Assembly: GCA_023399375.1 (NCBI GenBank)
Contig: JAEWPX010000127.1
Span: 1 to 7,068 of the forward strand
Reading direction: 5' to 3'
Source: Pseudomonadota bacterium
Lineage (GTDB): Bacteria; Desulfobacterota; Desulfovibrionia; Desulfovibrionales; Desulfovibrionaceae
Length of the DNA: 7,068 nucleotides
Each line of letters starts with the position of its first letter. Position 1 is the stretch's first letter. Shown here one piece after another: positions 4,595 to 7,068 of this stretch. Both the position numbers and the translations under genes were made by a program. The notes beneath the pieces are model-generated. The model had not been told where the DNA came from, did not search any database, and worked only from the letters and a program-made list of their open reading frames with translations.

Positions 4595-6889
4595 ATGCAT
4601 GCGGACGGCGTTTTGGAAACAGCCTTGTCGCCTTGGTGGCGACGAGGCGTGGTTTTGGCGTTGGCGGTCGGTTTCGCGCTGGAAATCCTGATTGCTTTCC
4701 AGGCGTACAGGGGCGCTCCCCCCATCCCGGAGACAGTGCTCGATCCGGAAGGGCAGGTCGTGTTCACGGGCGCGGAAGTCACGTCCGGACAACAGGTCTT
4801 TTTGAAATACGGGCTCATGGAGAACGGGTCGATCTGGGGCCACGGCGCGTATCTCGGTCCGGATTTTTCGGCCCTGGCCCTTCATGAATTGGGTCTGGCC
4901 GTGCGCGGCGAAGCGGCCCGGAGTCTGTTCGGACGCGACCTGGAAGCACTTTCGCCGGACGAGGCCCGGGCCGCGGGCACCCAGGCCGCTCGGATACTCA
5001 AGGAAAACCGCTACGATCCCGCACGCGGCGTCCTGACCTTCACGGCGGCCGAGGCGCGGTCCTTCAAAAGCCAGATCGCCTTCTGGACCGACTATTTCGC
5101 CGATCCGGCCGCCAACGGCGGCCTTCCCGCCCGCTACATCCGGGACGCCGGGGAACTGCGCCGACTGACGGCCTTTTTCGTCTGGACGGCCTGGGCTTCC
5201 ATCGCCAACCGTCCGGGCACGGACGCTTCCTACACGAACAATTTTCCCTACGAACCGGAGCTCGGCAACACGCCGACCAGCGAAACGGTGCTCTGGAGCG
5301 CCCTCAGCCTCATCACGCTCCTGACCGGAACCGCGCTGGTGCTGTTCGCCTTCGGCAAGTTCGACTATCTCGGGTGGAAGGGCACGGGCGAACACGTCCA
5401 TCCGCAGATGCTGCCCGGAGCGGCCACGCCGGGGCAGCGGGCCCTGGTCAAATACTTCGTGGCCGCGGCCCTGCTCTTTCTGGTCCAGGTGCTGCTCGGC
5501 GGCGCGACCGCCCATTACCGCGCCGATCCGGGCAGTTTTTACGGTTTCGACCTGAGCGCGATCCTGCCGAGCAACATCCTGCGGACCTGGCACCTGCAGT
5601 CGGCCATCTTCTGGATCGCCACCGCGTTCGTGGCCGGCGGGCTGCTGCTGGCCCAATCGTTGGGCGAAAAGGAGCCCCGGGGGCAAGTCCCGGCCATCCA
5701 CGCCCTTTTCTGGGCGCTGGTCCTGGTCGTGGTCGGCAGCCTGCTCGGCGAACTGGCGGGCATCAGGCAATGGCTGGGCGACGCCTGGTTCTGGTTCGGG
5801 CACCAGGGCTGGGAATACCTCGACCTGGGGCGGGCCTGGCAGGTGCTGCTGGCCGTGGGGCTTGTGGGCTGGGTGATCCTGCTGCTGCGAAACGTGCTGC
5901 CGGCCCTGCTCGACCCCGAACGCCGGGAGATCACGTCTTTGTTCCTGCTGGCCGCGCTGGCCATCCCGGTCTTTTACCTGCCGGCCTTTTTCTTCGGCTC
6001 CGCGACGCATTTCACGGTGGTGGACAACTGGCGCTTCTGGATCATCCACCTGTGGGTGGAAGGGTTTTTCGAGTTGTTCGTGACCGTGATGGTGGCCGTG
6101 ACCTTTTTCAGGCTCGGCCTCGTTTCGCGCCAGACCGCCGCGCGGGTCGTCTATCTCGACGCCATTCTCTTCCTGGGCAGCGGCATCGTCGGCACGGGGC
6201 ACCACTGGTATTTCAGCGGCCAAAGCACCCTCAACATGTCGCTCTCGGCGCTTTTCTCGGCCATGGAAGTGGTGCCGCTCACGCTCCTGACCCTGGACGC
6301 CTGGGATTTCGTCAAGCTCACCCGCTCGCGTTGCGACGTGTGCGGGCAGGCCGTGAACATCCCGCACAAGTGGGCGTTTTATTTCCTGATGGCCGTGGGG
6401 TTCTGGAATTTCGTCGGCGCGGGCATCTTCGGATTTCTCATCAACCTGCCCATCGTGAGCTATTTCGAGGTGGGCACCGTGCTGACGCCGAACCACGGGC
6501 ATCTGGCGCTCATGGGCGTCTTCGGCATGGAAGCGCTGGCGCTTATGGTGCTGACGTTCCGCCAGGTGCTACCCGACGCCCAGTGGGCCGGGCCGGAGAA
6601 GCTCATACGGATCTCGTTTTGGGGGCTCAATATCGGCCTGGCCATGATGGCCGCCGGCAGTCTCTTCCCCGGCGGCGTGCTCCAGGTCTACGACGTGCTG
6701 CAACACGGCTACTGGCACGCCCGGAGCCTCGAATACCTGGGCGGCGGCCTGCCTCGGCTCCTCGAATGGGCCCGGATGCCCGGGGACGTGGTCTTCATCG
6801 CCGCCGGCGCGGCCCCCATGGCCGCTGCCGCGTTTCTGACCCTCGTGCGCATGCGCCGTCGCGGGGCCGCGGCGCAACCCGCGCCCTGA
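4595..6889 (+). CDS. norB: Quinol-dependent nitric oxide reductase (qNOR, single-subunit NorB/NorZ)
   Basis: The protein has 764 residues, the usual qNOR length. It reduces 2 NO to N2O at a heme b3/non-heme FeB site in the inner membrane. A first membrane helix (~18-36) leads into a periplasmic cytochrome c-like domain (~40-230) with SGQQVFLKYG (64-73) and GSIWGHGAYLGPDFSA (78-93). It has no CxxCH heme c motif, which marks a quinol rather than cytochrome c donor. About 13 further helices form the NorB core. Ligands line up with the family: H333 (heme b), H485, H536 and H537 (FeB), and H634 and H636 (heme b3 and heme b). E489 is four residues after H485, and E493 and E558 match the other conserved core glutamates. 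The H485-to-H536 distance of 51 equals that in classical NorB (H207/H258). No other denitrification gene is in the window, so NO detoxification is the likely role. A CxxC pair (C580, C583) lies in a loop. The gene stands alone, divergent from the DUF202 gene and convergent with groEL. Confidence 0.95.
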   Translation: MHADGVLETALSPWWRRGVVLALAVGFALEILIAFQAYRGAPPIPETVLDPEGQVVFTGAEVTSGQQVFLKYGLMENGSIWGHGAYLGPDFSALALHELGLAVRGEAARSLFGRDLEALSPDEARAAGTQAARILKENRYDPARGVLTFTAAEARSFKSQIAFWTDYFADPAANGGLPARYIRDAGELRRLTAFFVWTAWASIANRPGTDASYTNNFPYEPELGNTPTSETVLWSALSLITLLTGTALVLFAFGKFDYLGWKGTGEHVHPQMLPGAATPGQRALVKYFVAAALLFLVQVLLGGATAHYRADPGSFYGFDLSAILPSNILRTWHLQSAIFWIATAFVAGGLLLAQSLGEKEPRGQVPAIHALFWALVLVVVGSLLGELAGIRQWLGDAWFWFGHQGWEYLDLGRAWQVLLAVGLVGWVILLLRNVLPALLDPERREITSLFLLAALAIPVFYLPAFFFGSATHFTVVDNWRFWIIHLWVEGFFELFVTVMVAVTFFRLGLVSRQTAARVVYLDAILFLGSGIVGTGHHWYFSGQSTLNMSLSALFSAMEVVPLTLLTLDAWDFVKLTRSRCDVCGQAVNIPHKWAFYFLMAVGFWNFVGAGIFGFLINLPIVSYFEVGTVLTPNHGHLALMGVFGMEALALMVLTFRQVLPDAQWAGPEKLIRISFWGLNIGLAMMAAGSLFPGGVLQVYDVLQHGYWHARSLEYLGGGLPRLLEWARMPGDVVFIAAGAAPMAAAAFLTLVRMRRRGAAAQPAP

Positions 6890-6892
6890 CGC

Positions 6893-6925
6893 AAAAAGGG
6901 GGCCGGACGCGAACGTCCGGCCCCC
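6893..6925 (-). terminator. Intrinsic terminator of groEL with UUCG loop, possibly bidirectional
   Basis: A perfect 12-bp stem (6898-6909 paired with 6914-6925) encloses a 4-nt loop that reads TTCG on the minus strand, an extra-stable tetraloop. On that strand the stem is followed directly by TTTTT (6897-6893), the classical layout for a transcript coming from groEL, whose stop is 32 nt upstream of the stem. On the plus strand the stem begins 9 nt after the NO reductase stop but is followed only by TTGCGG. It may therefore end both convergent transcripts, with groEL the better supported. Confidence 0.88.
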
Positions 6926-6956
6926 TTGCGGTAACTTTCTAAGGAAGCGGTGCGGC

Positions 6957-7068
6957 CTAGTACATGCCGCCCATGCCGCCCATGCCGCCGCCGGGCATCG
7001 GGGGCATGTCCTTTTTCGGCTCGGGCTTTTCGGCGATGGCCGCCTCGGTGGTCAGGAGCAGGCCGGCC
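6957..7068 (-). CDS. groL: Chaperonin GroEL, C-terminal fragment (runs off the window edge)
   Basis: Only the last 36 residues and a TAG stop are inside the window. They read AGLLLTTEAAIAEKPEPKKD followed by MPPMPGGGMGGMGGMY. The AGLLLTTE helix, the charged linker and the Gly-Gly-Met tail are diagnostic of bacterial GroEL; the tail is flexible and projects into the folding cavity. The final residue here is Tyr. The rest of the gene, and any groES, lie beyond position 7068. It converges on the NO reductase gene. Confidence 0.93.
   Translation of the reverse strand, partial: AGLLLTTEAAIAEKPEPKKDMPPMPGGGMGGMGGMY

Noticed and set aside
4391..6502. Long minus-strand extension (about 700 codons) upstream of the DUF202 ATG
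   Set aside because: The extra residues are charged, low-complexity antisense of the NO reductase. The DUF202 ATG at 4390 has its own strong ribosome binding site and starts the conserved domain.
5374..6942. 522-codon plus-strand frame overlapping the NO reductase in another frame
   Set aside because: It is Arg/Pro/Gly-rich with no domain, and the main frame has every catalytic ligand.
1..7068. CRISPR arrays, tRNA or rRNA genes, insertion sequences, phage genes
   Set aside because: No regular repeat-spacer pattern, tRNA-like fold, rRNA segment, transposase or phage protein was seen.

Overview
The window is GC-rich with very strong GC bias at third codon positions, so long open frames appear opposite the real genes. 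The gene content points to an anaerobic, cobalamin-making deltaproteobacterium, most likely a high-GC Desulfovibrionaceae member (Desulfovibrio/Solidesulfovibrio type). It includes a bifunctional B12 enzyme, a quinol-type NO reductase, a DUF202 membrane protein, a periplasmic dCache protein and a GroEL with a GGM-rich tail. The taxonomic call is inference from gene content and from the style of the intergenic DNA; there is no rRNA here to confirm it.

Layout, left to right. Positions 1-272 hold no gene: a GC-rich hairpin, an AT-rich patch, a perfect 11-bp palindrome and a 47-nt polypyrimidine tract. From 4390 leftward to 273 runs a compact minus-strand cluster, in transcription order: a DUF202 (YidH-family) small membrane protein (4390-3956), a secreted dCache-domain protein with no signalling output domain (3928-2861), and a fusion of threonine-phosphate decarboxylase with cobyric acid synthase (2864-273). 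The last two overlap by four bases (GTGA), so they are probably translationally coupled. A 204-bp divergent intergenic region (4391-4594) separates this cluster from a plus-strand quinol-dependent nitric oxide reductase (4595-6889). That gene converges on the 3' end of groEL (minus strand, 6957 to the window edge), and a strong hairpin with a UUCG loop and U-run lies between them.

How the genes may work together. The fusion enzyme makes both partners of the next corrinoid step: cobyric acid, and the aminopropanol phosphate that CbiB joins to it. The qNOR takes electrons from the quinol pool to reduce NO to N2O, which in a non-denitrifying anaerobe would be detoxification. Cobalamin is a known NO target, so the divergent pairing of a B12 operon and an NO reductase may be functional, but shared control is unproven. 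No cobalamin riboswitch and no confidently recognised NO-regulator site was found in the intergenic region.
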